The notes: generated by a model not told the origin, from the letters alone. Counted from the stretch's first letter, positions 15,433 through 24,774 are shown. The stretch: 64,000 nt of DNA from Streptomyces echinatus (GCF_014203595.1 NZ_JACHJK010000016.1:1-64000), one strand, 5' to 3'. Numbers and translations are program-made.

Positions 15433-17658
15433 TCACGCGATGTCGAACCGGTCCGCGTCCATGACCTTGTGCCACGCGGCGACGAAGTCCTTGACGAACT
15501 TCTCCTTCGCGTCGTCGCTCGCGTAGACCTCGGCGAGCGCGCGCAGCTCGGAGTTGGAGCCGAAGACCAGGTCGGCACGGCTGCCGGCCCACTTCACCTC
15601 GCCCGTGCTCGCGTCGCGGCCCTCGAAGGTGGTCTGGTCCTCCGAGGTGGACTTCCACGTCGTGCCCAGGTCGAGCAGGTTGACGAAGAAGTCGTTGGTG
15701 AGGACGCCGGGCGTCTTGGTGAACACGCCGAGCTGCGACTGCTGGTGGTTGGCGCCGAGGACGCGCAGGCCGCCGACCAGGACGGTCGTCTCCGGAGCGG
15801 TCAGGCCCAGCAGGTTCGCCCGGTCGAGGAGCAGGAACTCGGCCGGCAGGCGGTTGCCCTTGCCGAGGTAGTTGCGGAAGCCGTCCGCGGTCGGCTCCAG
15901 CGCCTCGAAGGACTCGGCGTCGGTGTGCTCCTCGGTCGCGTCCACACGGCCCGGGGTGAACGGCACCCGGACCTCGAAGCCGCCTTCCTTGGCCGCCTTC
16001 TCCACCCCGGCGACGCCGCCGAGGACGATGAGGTCGGCCAGGGAGACCTTCTTGGCGCCGGAGGAGGCGTTGAAGTCCTGCTGGACGCCCTCGAGGACGC
16101 GCAGCACCTGGGCCAGCTCGTCGGGGTCGTTGACCTCCCAGCCGCGCTGCGGGGCCAGGCGGATGCGGGCGCCGTTGGCACCGCCGCGCTTGTCGCTGCC
16201 GCGGAAGGTGGACGCGGACGCCCAGGCGGTGGTGACCAGCTGGGACACGCTCAGGCCCGAGTCGAGCAGCTTGGTCTTCAGGGTCGCGATGTCGCCGTCG
16301 TCGATCAGCTCACCCTCGCGCTCCGGCAGCGGGTCCTGCCACAGCAGCGTCTCCTGCGGGACCTCCGGGCCGAGGTAGAGCGACTTCGGGCCCATGTCGC
16401 GGTGGGTCAGCTTGTACCAGGCGCGGGCGAAGGCGTCCGCGAAGTCGTCCGGGTTCTCGTAGAACCGGCGGGAGATCGGCTCGTAGATCGGGTCGAAGCG
16501 CAGCGACAGGTCAGTGGTGAGCATCATCGGGCGGTGCTTCTTCGCCGGGTCGTGCGCGTCGGGGACGATCTCCGGGGCGTCCTTCGCCACCCACTGGTGG
16601 GCGCCGGCCGGGCTCTGGGTGAGCTCGTACTCGTACTCGAAGAGGTTCTTGAAGAACCCGTTGCTCCACCGGGTCGGCGTGGTGGTCCAGGTGACCTCCA
16701 GGCCGGAGGTGATGGCGTCCCCGCCCTTGCCGGTGCCGTAGGTGCTCCGCCAGCCCAGGCCCTGCTCCTCCATCGAGGCGGCCTCGGGGTCGGCGCCGAC
16801 GTGGTCCGCCGGGCCGGCACCGTGGGTCTTGCCGAAGGTGTGGCCACCGGCGATCAGGGCGACGGTCTCCTCGTCGTTCATCGCCATGCGGCCGAACGTC
16901 TCGCGGATGTCGCGGGCGGCGGCGACCGGGTCCGGGTTGCCGTTCGGGCCCTCGGGGTTGACGTAGATGAGGCCCATCTGGACGGCGCCGAGCGGGTTCT
17001 CCAGCTCGCGGTCGCCGGTGTAGCGCTTGTCGTCCAGCCAGGTGGTCTCGGGGCCCCAGTAGACGTCCTCCTCCGACTCCCAGACGTCCTCGCGGCCGCC
17101 GCCGAAGCCGAAGGTCTTGAAGCCCATCGTCTCCAGGGCGACGTTGCCGGTGAGGATCAGGAGGTCGGCCCAGGAGATGCTCTGGCCGTACTTCTTCTTG
17201 ACCGGCCACAGCAGACGGCGGGCCTTGTCGAGGTTGCCGTTGTCCGGCCAGCTGTTGAGCGGGGCGAAGCGCTGCTGGCCGGCGCCGGCGCCGCCGCGGC
17301 CGTCGCTGATGCGGTAGGTGCCCGCGCTGTGCCACGCCATACGGACCATGAGGGGGCCGTAGTTGCCGAAGTCGGCCGGCCACCAGTCCTGCGAGGTGGT
17401 GAGCACCTCGGCGATGTCCCGCTTCACGGCGGCGAGGTCCAGGGCCTTGAACGCCTCGGCGTAGTCGAACTCTCCGTCGAGCGGGTTCGTCTCGGCCGCG
17501 TTCTTGGAAAGGATCTTCAGGTTGAGCCGCTCCGGCCACCACTGGCGGTTGCCGCCACCCTGGGTCGGGTGCAGGGCCCGGTCATGCGCGACGGGGCAGC
17601 CGCCGCTCCCCTCCTCCGACTTCGAGTCTGTGACGATCGCGTCGTGGTTCTCAGTCAT
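15433..17658 (-). CDS. cpeB: Catalase-peroxidase (KatG/CpeB)
   Basis: This is a 741-residue bifunctional haem enzyme of normal KatG length with both tandem peroxidase-like halves. The active-site helix RMAWHSAGTYR (about residue 104) gives the distal Trp-His pair, and GGHTFGKTHGAG (about 270) the proximal His. The Tyr of the Met-Tyr-Trp adduct lies in LIYVNPEGP. It removes hydrogen peroxide in the cytoplasm. ATG 17658 has GGAAGGA upstream. It is 33 bp downstream of furS on the same strand, an operon kept in actinobacteria, with FurS as redox-responsive repressor. SenSR-HbpS lies next door. Confidence 0.95.
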   Translation of the reverse strand: MTENHDAIVTDSKSEEGSGGCPVAHDRALHPTQGGGNRQWWPERLNLKILSKNAAETNPLDGEFDYAEAFKALDLAAVKRDIAEVLTTSQDWWPADFGNYGPLMVRMAWHSAGTYRISDGRGGAGAGQQRFAPLNSWPDNGNLDKARRLLWPVKKKYGQSISWADLLILTGNVALETMGFKTFGFGGGREDVWESEEDVYWGPETTWLDDKRYTGDRELENPLGAVQMGLIYVNPEGPNGNPDPVAAARDIRETFGRMAMNDEETVALIAGGHTFGKTHGAGPADHVGADPEAASMEEQGLGWRSTYGTGKGGDAITSGLEVTWTTTPTRWSNGFFKNLFEYEYELTQSPAGAHQWVAKDAPEIVPDAHDPAKKHRPMMLTTDLSLRFDPIYEPISRRFYENPDDFADAFARAWYKLTHRDMGPKSLYLGPEVPQETLLWQDPLPEREGELIDDGDIATLKTKLLDSGLSVSQLVTTAWASASTFRGSDKRGGANGARIRLAPQRGWEVNDPDELAQVLRVLEGVQQDFNASSGAKKVSLADLIVLGGVAGVEKAAKEGGFEVRVPFTPGRVDATEEHTDAESFEALEPTADGFRNYLGKGNRLPAEFLLLDRANLLGLTAPETTVLVGGLRVLGANHQQSQLGVFTKTPGVLTNDFFVNLLDLGTTWKSTSEDQTTFEGRDASTGEVKWAGSRADLVFGSNSELRALAEVYASDDAKEKFVKDFVAAWHKVMDADRFDIA

Positions 17659-17691
17659 GGCAATCCTTCCGAACTGTGCGGAACTCGGTGC

Positions 17692-18129
17692 TCAGGAACT
17701 GCGGCCGGTGGAACAGTCGGGGCAGGTGCCCCAGTAGACGACCTCGGCCTCGTCGATGGCGAAGCCGTGGTCGTCGGCGGCGGTCAGGCAGGGCGCGTCG
17801 CCGACGGCGCAGTCGACGTCGGCGACGGCGCCGCACGACCGGCACACGATGTGGTGGTGGTTGTCGCCCACGCGCCCCTCGAACCGGGCCGGGTGGCCGG
17901 CCGGCTCGATACGGCGCACGAGCCCCGCGGCCGTCAGGGCGTGAAGGGCCTCGTAGACGGCTTGCAGGGAGATGTGGCCTACGCGATCGCGGACTCCGGA
18001 GGCGATCGCCTCGACGCCGAGGTGGTCGCCGTCCCGGACGGTCTCCAGCAGCGCGACGCGAGCCGCCGTCACGCGCAGGCCGGCACCGCGGAGCTCTTCG
18101 GCGGTGGTCGGTGTCGGGGAGGCGGTCAT
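17692..18129 (-). CDS. furS: Fur-family redox regulator FurS
   Basis: This is a 145-residue Fur/PerR-type repressor. The HTH comes first (LRVTAARVALLETV, ISLQAVYEALHALTAAGLV), followed by the dimerisation region with a His-rich DNHHHIVCRSCG and a second CxxC in WGTCPDCST, a structural zinc site. In S. reticuli the homologue represses furS-cpeB in the reduced, zinc-bound state. The ATG at 18129 has no ribosome binding site. The promoter -10 lies so close that the transcript probably begins at the start codon. It heads the furS-cpeB operon. Confidence 0.9.
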   Translation of the reverse strand: MTASPTPTTAEELRGAGLRVTAARVALLETVRDGDHLGVEAIASGVRDRVGHISLQAVYEALHALTAAGLVRRIEPAGHPARFEGRVGDNHHHIVCRSCGAVADVDCAVGDAPCLTAADDHGFAIDEAEVVYWGTCPDCSTGRSS

Positions 18130-18166
18130 GAGGCCGAACCTACCCTCATAAACACGAAGGGTTCAA
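18130..18166 (-). promoter_or_regulatory. furS promoter with overlapping dyad; likely leaderless
   Basis: On the minus strand, TTGAAC (18166-18161) and TAGGTT (18142-18137) are spaced by 18 bp. The -10 ends seven bases before the furS ATG, so the message should start at or next to it. An inverted repeat ACCCT-N11-AGGGT (18142-18162) covers the spacer and is a reasonable FurS operator. Confidence 0.6.
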
Positions 18167-18240
18167 GAAAACGAACGATGCAATTCTGGCCACGTGCCGA
18201 CGCCCGCCGTCCACCTCGGCGCCGGCTCCCCGCCCCCTCG

Positions 18241-19443
18241 TCAGCGGGTCCGCGCGTGGCCGGTACGGGCGGCGAGGTAGCGGCGGGCCAGGGCGTGGAA
18301 GGCCTCCTTCGGCTCCCAGTGCCAGTCGGAGGCGGGGTCGTCCGGGCGGTCCTTGACGGTCCGGGTGAGGGAGTAGCTCGCCATGTCGAGGTCGTGGCGC
18401 GGGTCGTCCGGGCGGTACGGGGCGTCGGCGGTCACGAACTCGAAGGCCATCGCCGCGTACAGGTCCACCGAGGAGAAGGCGTCGAGGAGCTGGGTGAGGT
18501 AGGCCGCCTGGGTCCGCTCGCTGCGGACCAGGTCGCCCTTGATCTCCTCGGGCTTCTTGTCGTGGTCGACGACGTCCCAGCCCATGCCGCCGGCCTGGGG
18601 CGCCCCGACGTAGGCACAGGTGCCGAACTCGGTGATGGCCAGCGGTTTGCCCCAGCGCAGACAGCGGCTCAGCTCCTTCACGTAGTCGGCCTTGTGCGGG
18701 AAGTACGAGTAGTAGTCGATGCCCACGATGTCGAAGAGGCGCCAGTCGACCTGGTCGTCCTGCGCGGCGGCGTAGGCGAGCCGGCCGTGGTAGACGGACC
18801 GGCCGACCGCTGCGGCCTTCGCCGTGAAGCGGTCCAGCCGGCGCTGCATCGCGTCGTGGTCCACCTTGCCGTCGAGCAGGTTCCGGATGCGTTCGAGGAC
18901 ATCGGCGCCGGGCACGATCCCGGGCACGAACAGCCAGAACTCACAGCCCACGCTGAAATCCACGGCCGCACCGTGCCGGCGCAGCCGCTCCGCGAACCGG
19001 CCGGTCTCGGCGATGTGCTCCAGGATGTCCCGCTCCGGGGCGTCGCCGAGGGTGGGCTGGAGCCAGACGCGCAGCCCGTGCTCGGCCGCCTCGGCGGCGG
19101 TGGCGGTGAGCCGCTCCACGCCGTCACCCGTCACGTCGACGGTGTCGGCGTGCAGCTCGTCCCGGATGGCGCGGATGTCCCCCCGCATCCGCGCCGCGCT
19201 GAACGCCGTACCCGGCGTCTCCCCCTCGCCCACGGTGTACACCACCCCGTGGTGACGCGGCCCGCCTCGCGCGCCGCGCCCCTGTCCGGAGCCGGCCCGT
19301 TCGACGCGCCCCTGCGCGGCCCCGCCCTGCCCGGAGCCGCCCTGCACCGCGCCGGCCCGGCCCGCCGGCAGCACGGTCGCGGCACCCGCGGCGGCCAGGC
19401 CGGCCAGGAACTGCGCACGCTTGATCCCGTTGGTCTTCTGCAT
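18241..19443 (-). CDS. Secreted TIM-barrel glycoside-hydrolase-like protein
   Basis: This is a 400-residue protein. The start at ATG 19443 gives an N-terminal signal (IKRAQFLAGLAAAGAATVLPAG), then a Gly/Gln/Arg-rich linker of about 25 residues. The body has the strand-end pattern of a GH-A-type barrel: VVYTVGEG, VWLQPTLGDA, CEFWLFVPG (candidate acid/base Glu), IVGIDYYSYFPH, and ITEFGTCAYVG (candidate nucleophile Glu). Similar actinobacterial proteins are often labelled abortive infection protein, with no support here for phage defence. Substrate is unknown. A ribosome binding site GGGTGA precedes the start. It is convergent with nothing and is separated from furS by 110 bp. Confidence 0.6.
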   Translation of the reverse strand: MQKTNGIKRAQFLAGLAAAGAATVLPAGRAGAVQGGSGQGGAAQGRVERAGSGQGRGARGGPRHHGVVYTVGEGETPGTAFSAARMRGDIRAIRDELHADTVDVTGDGVERLTATAAEAAEHGLRVWLQPTLGDAPERDILEHIAETGRFAERLRRHGAAVDFSVGCEFWLFVPGIVPGADVLERIRNLLDGKVDHDAMQRRLDRFTAKAAAVGRSVYHGRLAYAAAQDDQVDWRLFDIVGIDYYSYFPHKADYVKELSRCLRWGKPLAITEFGTCAYVGAPQAGGMGWDVVDHDKKPEEIKGDLVRSERTQAAYLTQLLDAFSSVDLYAAMAFEFVTADAPYRPDDPRHDLDMASYSLTRTVKDRPDDPASDWHWEPKEAFHALARRYLAARTGHARTR

Positions 19444-19607
19444 GCGATCACCCTGCCGGGGCGGCCCGCCCGGCGGCGTCGGCCGACGGTCTACGGAGTG
19501 GGGCCGAAGGGCGGGAGTCCGGCGCCGAAAGGCGGGGGCCCCGGGCCGAAAGCAGCAGTGCGTACCTCTCCCCCGAACCATCACATAAGGCACATGAAGC
19601 ACCCAGG

Positions 19608-20576
19608 GTGAGAAACTCGGACTCCCACACCGAGGGGCCGTCGAGAGGGACGCTGGTGGACCTGGACGCCGTCGCCGACGAGCTGTACGCGCTGCGGCCG
19701 GAGGACTTCGTGGCAGCCCGTGACCGCCGCGCCCTGGACGCCCGCGAGGCCGGTGATCAGGCCCTCGCCAAGGAGATCGGCGCGCTGCGGCGGCCGAACC
19801 TGGCCGCCTGGGTCAGCAATCTGCTCGTCCGCCGGCAGCCGGAGGAGGTGCGGCCGCTGCTCGGTCTCGGTGAGGAGCTGCGCCGCGCGCACCGCGAACT
19901 GGACGGGGCGCAGCTGCGCAAGCTGGCCCGGCGGCAGAACGAGGTGATCGGCGCGCTCGGCCGGCAGGCACGGAAGCTGGCGGGGCAGGCCGGGCATCCG
20001 GTGGGTGAGGGTGTCCAGCGGGAGGTGGAGGAGACCCTGCACGCCGTGCTCGCCGATCCTCGGGCGGCGCGGGAGTGGGCGGCGGGCCGGCTGGTGAAGC
20101 CGCTCAGCTCGACGGCCGGGTTCCCGGCGGCCGACGAGGCCGTGCTCGGCAGCCGCCCCGCTCCCCCCGCGGCCGAGCCGCGGACACCCGCCCGGGGCAA
20201 GGGCCGCGCGCAGGGCGCGGAGCGCCGTCGGCACCTCACCGAGGCCCGGGAGGAGGCCGACGCGGAGCGCCGGCGGCATCTCGCAGCGGCCCGGGAGGAG
20301 GCCCGCGAGGCCGAGCGGGAGCTGCGTGCCCGTGAGACGGAGGCCGCCGACGCGGCGCGGGCGGCGGACGAGGCCGGTGCCCGGCTGACCGAGGCGGAGG
20401 AACTGGTCGCTGAGCTGCGGGAGCGGCTGCGGCACGCGGAGGAGGGGCAGCGGCGGGCGCGGGCCGGTGAGCGGGACGCGCGGGAACGGGCGCGGCAGGC
20501 CGGCCGCGCGGCGCAGGAGGCCCGGCGCCGGGCCGGAACGGCCGCCGCGCGGCTGGAACGTCCGGCCACGGGCTAG
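19608..20576 (+). CDS. Coiled-coil protein encoded upstream of ku
   Basis: This is a 322-residue protein. The N-terminal 150 residues are alpha-helical with LYALRPEDFVAARD and RRPNLAAWVSNLLVRR. From about 190 on, it is a long Glu/Arg/Ala-rich coiled coil (AREEADAERRRHLAAAREE, ELVAELRERLRHAEE). No catalytic motif is visible. GTG 19608 is used. The ku start codon follows after 31 bp, so the two may be co-transcribed and the protein could serve a structural role in end joining, but this is inference from position only. Confidence 0.65.
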   Translation: MRNSDSHTEGPSRGTLVDLDAVADELYALRPEDFVAARDRRALDAREAGDQALAKEIGALRRPNLAAWVSNLLVRRQPEEVRPLLGLGEELRRAHRELDGAQLRKLARRQNEVIGALGRQARKLAGQAGHPVGEGVQREVEETLHAVLADPRAAREWAAGRLVKPLSSTAGFPAADEAVLGSRPAPPAAEPRTPARGKGRAQGAERRRHLTEAREEADAERRRHLAAAREEAREAERELRARETEAADAARAADEAGARLTEAEELVAELRERLRHAEEGQRRARAGERDARERARQAGRAAQEARRRAGTAAARLERPATG

Positions 20577-20607
20577 CGTCGGAACACGGGACGGGAGACG
20601 ACGAGTC

Positions 20608-21654
20608 ATGGCGAGACCGATCTGGACCGGTGTCCTGACCTTCGGGCTGGTCACCCTGCCCGTGGCGCTGTACACCGCCACCGAGGACCACACGGTCCAC
20701 TTCCACCAGCTGCAGCGCGGCACCTCGGACCGGATCCGCAACAAGCGGGTCAACGAGCGCACCGGCAAGGAAGTCGCCGCCGACAGGATCGTCAAGGGCT
20801 ACGAGCTGGAGGAGGGCGAGTACGTCGTCGTGGAGCCGGAGGAGCTGGAGGAGATCTCGCCGGGGCGGTCGAAGGTGATCGACCTGGCCGGCTTCGTCGA
20901 CCTCCGCCAGGTCGAGCCCGTCTACTTCGGCCGCACGTACTATGTCGGGCCGCGCGGCACGGAGTACGGGAAGGTGTACGAGGTGATGCGGGCGGCCCTC
21001 GACCGCTCGGAGAAGGCCGGGATCGCCACCCTCACCCTGCGCGGCAAGGAGTATCTGACCGCGCTGCGCGCACAGCCGGACGTCCTCGTCCTGCACACCC
21101 TGCACTGGGCCGACGAGGTGCGCGACCCCGGCGACGTGGTCCCCGAACTGCCGGAGCGGCGCGCGAAGCCCGACGGCAAGGAGCTGCGGACGGCGGAGCG
21201 GCTGATCGACGCCCTCACCATCGGCTGGGACCCGCGCGACTACCACGACACCTATGAGGAGCGCGTCAAGCGGCTCGTCGCGGCCAGGCGCGAGGGCGAG
21301 GAGGTCGTCGGCGAACCCGAGCCGCCGGAGTCGACCAGTGTCATCGACCTCATGGAGGTGCTCAGCCGCAGCGTCGAACAGAGCCGGTCGCGGGGCCGCG
21401 AGGGTGGTGGCGGGAAGCAGGGCGGAGGGAAGCGAGGCCGCGGCGGCAAGCAGGACACCGGCCGGAAGGAGGCCTCCCGCCGGAAGGCCGCCCCCCGGAA
21501 GACGGCGCCTCGCCGTGGGCGGTCCGAGGACCTCGCCTCCCTGTCGAAGGCGGAACTGTACGAACGGGCGACCGCCGCCGGCGTACCGGGCCGGTCGAAG
21601 ATGACCCGGGACCAGCTGATCGAGGCCCTGGGCCGGCAGGGTGCCGCGGCCTGA
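20608..21654 (+). CDS. ku: Bacterial Ku, non-homologous end joining
   Basis: This is a 348-residue Ku homologue. The N-terminus MARPIWTGVLTFGLVTLPV and the central beta-barrel segments (HFHQLQRGTSDRIRNKRVN, GKEYLTALRAQPDVLVLHTL) are diagnostic. Past residue 265 it has a Lys/Arg/Gly-rich tail and then a SAP/Rho-N-like helix pair (LSKAELYERATAAGVPGRS). Ku dimers ring broken DNA ends and recruit ligase LigD; ligD is not in this window. Extended C-terminal tails with basic and SAP regions are known in Streptomyces Ku proteins. ATG 20608 gives the conserved start; the upstream 47 in-frame residues are non-conserved. Confidence 0.92.
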   Translation: MARPIWTGVLTFGLVTLPVALYTATEDHTVHFHQLQRGTSDRIRNKRVNERTGKEVAADRIVKGYELEEGEYVVVEPEELEEISPGRSKVIDLAGFVDLRQVEPVYFGRTYYVGPRGTEYGKVYEVMRAALDRSEKAGIATLTLRGKEYLTALRAQPDVLVLHTLHWADEVRDPGDVVPELPERRAKPDGKELRTAERLIDALTIGWDPRDYHDTYEERVKRLVAARREGEEVVGEPEPPESTSVIDLMEVLSRSVEQSRSRGREGGGGKQGGGKRGRGGKQDTGRKEASRRKAAPRKTAPRRGRSEDLASLSKAELYERATAAGVPGRSKMTRDQLIEALGRQGAAA

Positions 21655-22067
21655 CCGGGGCCGTCCCGGCGGGGTCCCGATGGGTGCCCTGCCCCCAGCA
21701 GTCCGGCACCCGACCGGACCCGGACCCGGACCCGGTTCCGGTTTCTCCGTGCGCCGGCCGTCGAAGCGGAGCGCGTGACCTTCCCCTCTCGGGGCCGAGC
21801 CCTACGGGGTCACCGAAGAGAACCGACCGCGCGCTCGGGGCCGCGCGGGCACACGCCGGTGTGTCCTCCCGGCGCCGTGAACGGCACTTGTCACCTCGGC
21901 GGGTGCCCTCACTCGTGTGGGTGCACCTGGTCCCGCCGTCCGTGGCATGGACGGCGGTTCCTCGTTCGGCAGCAGTGTGATGTTTGCCATTCGGCGTGAT
22001 GGATCGGGGACAGACGGGCAACGTTCCCCTTCATGCCCCACGCGAACCCCCTGCGGCAGGTGATGTG
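21655..22067. other. Intergenic region after ku
   Basis: About 410 bp without a credible gene. It includes a (CGGACC)-type triple repeat near 21714-21741 ending in a short CCGG dyad. The part from about 21965 on is more AT-rich and probably holds the promoter of the acyltransferase. No conserved operator was recognised. Confidence 0.4.
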
Positions 22068-23246
22068 ATGACCACGGCGACGACCCGGGAGCTCCGGACG
22101 CCGCCCGCCCGAGACGGCGCGGCGACAGCCAGGTCCTCCCCGCCGGCCGCCCAGCCCTCCCTGCCGTCCCTCACCGGCCTGCGCTGGATGGCGGCGCTGC
22201 TGGTGTTCGGACTGCACGTCAACAACTTCGGCTATCTGGGCGGAACGGGGGGCCGCCTCGTGAACTGGGCCTTCAGCCCCGGCGCCACCGGAGTGTCCTT
22301 CTTCTTCGTGCTGTCCGGATTCGTGCTGACCTGGTCGGCGCGGCCCGGCGACCGGCCGCTCTCCTTCTGGCGGCGGCGCATCGCCCGGATCTACCCGGTG
22401 CACCTGGTCACCCTCGTCGTGGCGTTCGTCGTGGCGTGCACGCTGACGCACCAGGCGCGGCCGACGGCGAAGCAGGCCCTGTCGAACGCGTTGCTGCTGC
22501 ACTCCTGGTGGCAGCCGTGGTGGCAGACGCTGAACCCGGTGAGCTGGTCCCTGGCCTGCGAGGCGTTCTTCTACGCCGTCTTCCCGCTGCTGATCCCGCT
22601 GCTGCGCCGGCTGGAAGCACGCGGGGCCACCGCCCTGGGCGGGCTGTCGGCGGCGGCGCTCCTGGTGCTGGCCTGGATGGACCTCCACCACTGGTGGTCC
22701 CACTCGATCTACTCGTTCCCGGCCGCGCGGCTGCCCGAGTTCGTACTCGGCGCGGTCACCGCCCGGCTGGTGCTGCTCGGCCGCTGGCGCGGACCCGGCA
22801 TGGAGGCGTCGCTCGCCCTGGCCCTCATCGGCTACTTCCTGGTCCCGCAGGCAACGCACGGCGGCTACCCCGCCACCGTCTGCACCATCACCGGGTTCGC
22901 CCTGCTCATCCCGGCGGCGGCGGTCGCGGATCTGCACGGGCTGCCGTCCCTGTGGCGGCGCGGGTGGATGGTGCGGCTCGGGGAGCTGTCGTTCGCCTTC
23001 TACATGATCCATCTGCTGGTGCTGCGGTCCGCGACCTCCCTGCTCGGCACGAAGCCGCGCTTCGGGGCGCCGGCCGGCCTGGCCGTCACCGCGGGCGCTT
23101 TCGCCGTGTCGCTCGCCCTGTCCTGGGTGCTGTACGAGGCGGTGGAGCGCCCGGCGCGGCGGCTGCTGCTGCGCCGCCGCCGAGCGGTCCCGCCGCCGGA
23201 GCGGACCGCGGCCCGCCGTGAGGCCCCTGCGCCGGCGCGCGACTGA
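22068..23246 (+). CDS. Acyltransferase 3 family membrane protein
   Basis: This is a 392-residue integral membrane protein of the acyltransferase-3 (OafA-like) family. After a cytoplasmic Ala/Pro-rich head come about ten hydrophobic segments. Family features include the first helix LTGLRWMAALLVFGLHVNNFG with the conserved His, SFFFVLSGFVLTW, the RRIARIYPVHL motif and SWSLACEAFFYAVFP. Such enzymes acylate cell-surface sugars or secreted natural products at the membrane. The acceptor is unknown. ATG 22068 follows GGCAGGTGATGTG. The basic C-terminal tail is likely cytoplasmic. Confidence 0.85.
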   Translation: MTTATTRELRTPPARDGAATARSSPPAAQPSLPSLTGLRWMAALLVFGLHVNNFGYLGGTGGRLVNWAFSPGATGVSFFFVLSGFVLTWSARPGDRPLSFWRRRIARIYPVHLVTLVVAFVVACTLTHQARPTAKQALSNALLLHSWWQPWWQTLNPVSWSLACEAFFYAVFPLLIPLLRRLEARGATALGGLSAAALLVLAWMDLHHWWSHSIYSFPAARLPEFVLGAVTARLVLLGRWRGPGMEASLALALIGYFLVPQATHGGYPATVCTITGFALLIPAAAVADLHGLPSLWRRGWMVRLGELSFAFYMIHLLVLRSATSLLGTKPRFGAPAGLAVTAGAFAVSLALSWVLYEAVERPARRLLLRRRRAVPPPERTAARREAPAPARD

Positions 23247-23880
23247 CGACGCGACCGGCGGGACCCTTTCACCCACGCCTACGCCGATCGGCCCCCGCGC
23301 CGCCATGACCGGCGCGACCGGCCGCGACCGGCGACGCGTACGGCCGTTCCCCGCCTCACACACCGGTCGTCCGTACGCGTCGCGGGCCGCGGCCGGTCGC
23401 ACGCGTGGGTGACGTCGGTAACAGCGAGGAGAGTCCCGCGGGTTTCGGGGTAGGCGGCTGATCTACACCGGCCCGGCGGCGCACCCGGCGGGCCGGCACC
23501 GTTGGAACGCACCGAAGGAGCCGAGTCGACGTGCGCGGGAAGCAGAACCGGGGAGCCGGCGGCCACCGGCCGGCCCGTCCCTCCGCCCTGCCCGCCGGTG
23601 CCCCGCGGCACTCCGGGCCGGGGCACGGGCGTCGGCGCGGAGCCGTGACCGGCGTGCCCGGTGACGCGAGCGCCGGGCCGGACACCTCGCCGCGGCGCCG
23701 ACGCGTCCGGTATGCCACGGTGACACCAACTTCCCCCACACAAGGGCAAGTTGAGGCACGTTTGGCGTCGCGGGGGGCGGGATCGGCCAGGCCGGACGCC
23801 GGGGGTTACGGTGGGCGGCCGACGATGATCGACTTCGGGAGACCGGCCGACCGGCGCACCGGGTTGTGCGAGAGGAGAGG
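23247..23880. other. Intergenic region before the rsb operon
   Basis: Roughly 630 bp. A 117-residue frame from GTG 23531 has GAAGGAG upstream, but its Arg/Gly/Pro-rich composition looks like shadow translation and I do not call it. The section 23715-23770 is AT-richer and is the probable promoter zone for the RsbR gene. No confident sigma-B-type -35/-10 pair was found. Confidence 0.4.
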
Positions 23881-24774
23881 ATGACAGTGTCCGAGCAGGA
23901 CGCGGCGGAATCAGCACCGCGGGTGGTGAGTTCCTTCCTGGAACAGCGCAAGGAGCAGATCGCCCAGCGCTGGGCCGACGCCCCCTTGTTCCGCTCGGTC
24001 TTCACCGTCTCGCGCGACGAGGCGGTCGAGGCGTGCAAGGCCGTGGTGGAGGCGCTGTCCGAAGTGGCCGTCACCGGACGGCTGGAGGACATCGCGGCAC
24101 CCGGCTTCGGCACCGTGCGCGACCAGCTGGGACGCATGGCCGCGACCCGGGCCCGCAGCGGGTCCGCGCCGGCCCAGATCGCCGCCGAGGTGGCCGGACT
24201 GCGCGCGCCCGCGGTCGACCTGCTGCGCGAGGAGTTCGCCGACCCCACGGCCCCGCAGGCCCAGGAGTGCGTGCTCACGCTGACCCTGCTGCTGGGCACG
24301 CTGCGCCTGGTGGTGATGGAGACGGCGCTGGACGCGAACACGGAGCTGATCGAACGGCAGCGGCAGCAGCTGCTGGAGGTGGCCACCCCGGTCATCGAGC
24401 TGTGGGAGGGCACGGTCGCCGTACCGCTGATCGGGACGCTGGACAGCGCGCGCAGCCAGATCGTGATGGAGTCGCTGCTGGAGGCCATCGTCGACCAGCG
24501 GGCCCGGTACGCCATCCTGGACATCACCGGGGTGCCGACCGTGGACTCGCTCGTCGCACAGCACCTGATGAAGACGGTCGCCGCGGCGCGTCTGATGGGA
24601 GCCGAGTGCATCGTCTCCGGTATCCGCCCGGCCATCGCGCAGACCATCGTGCAGCTCGGCATCGACCTGGGCTCGGTGCTCACGCGGGCCTCGCTGGCCG
24701 ACGCGCTGGCCTACGCGCTGGGCAAGCAGGGCATCGAGATGTCCCGTTCGGACGCGGGTGCGAGCGCCCGGTGA
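23881..24774 (+). CDS. rsbR: RsbR-type stressosome protein (RsbR-N plus STAS)
   Basis: This is a 297-residue protein. An N-terminal helical globin-like RsbR domain (SFLEQRKEQIAQRWADAP to about 150) is joined to a STAS domain (about 175-285). The STAS part has PLIGTLDSARSQIV and LDITGVPTVDSLVAQHL, where Thr of GVPTVDS matches the phosphorylated RsbR threonine. In the RsbRST partner switch it forms a large complex with RsbS that holds RsbT until stress. ATG 23881 has GAGGAGAGG just upstream. It heads a tight operon: rsbS starts within its stop codon. Confidence 0.88.
   Translation: MTVSEQDAAESAPRVVSSFLEQRKEQIAQRWADAPLFRSVFTVSRDEAVEACKAVVEALSEVAVTGRLEDIAAPGFGTVRDQLGRMAATRARSGSAPAQIAAEVAGLRAPAVDLLREEFADPTAPQAQECVLTLTLLLGTLRLVVMETALDANTELIERQRQQLLEVATPVIELWEGTVAVPLIGTLDSARSQIVMESLLEAIVDQRARYAILDITGVPTVDSLVAQHLMKTVAAARLMGAECIVSGIRPAIAQTIVQLGIDLGSVLTRASLADALAYALGKQGIEMSRSDAGASAR

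Noticed and set aside
18241..19443. Phage abortive-infection role for the TIM-barrel protein
   Set aside because: A secreted barrel with glycosidase-like Glu residues does not support it; the label comes only from loose family naming.
15424..19611. 1395-residue open frame on the plus strand
   Set aside because: It is antisense to katG, furS and the TIM-barrel gene; low stop density is due to high GC. It shows no domains and has repetitive Val/Gly/Arg composition.
23531..23884. 117-residue ORF with a good ribosome binding site before rsbR
   Set aside because: Arg/Gly/Pro-rich composition and no conserved pattern; runs into the rsbR start in another frame.
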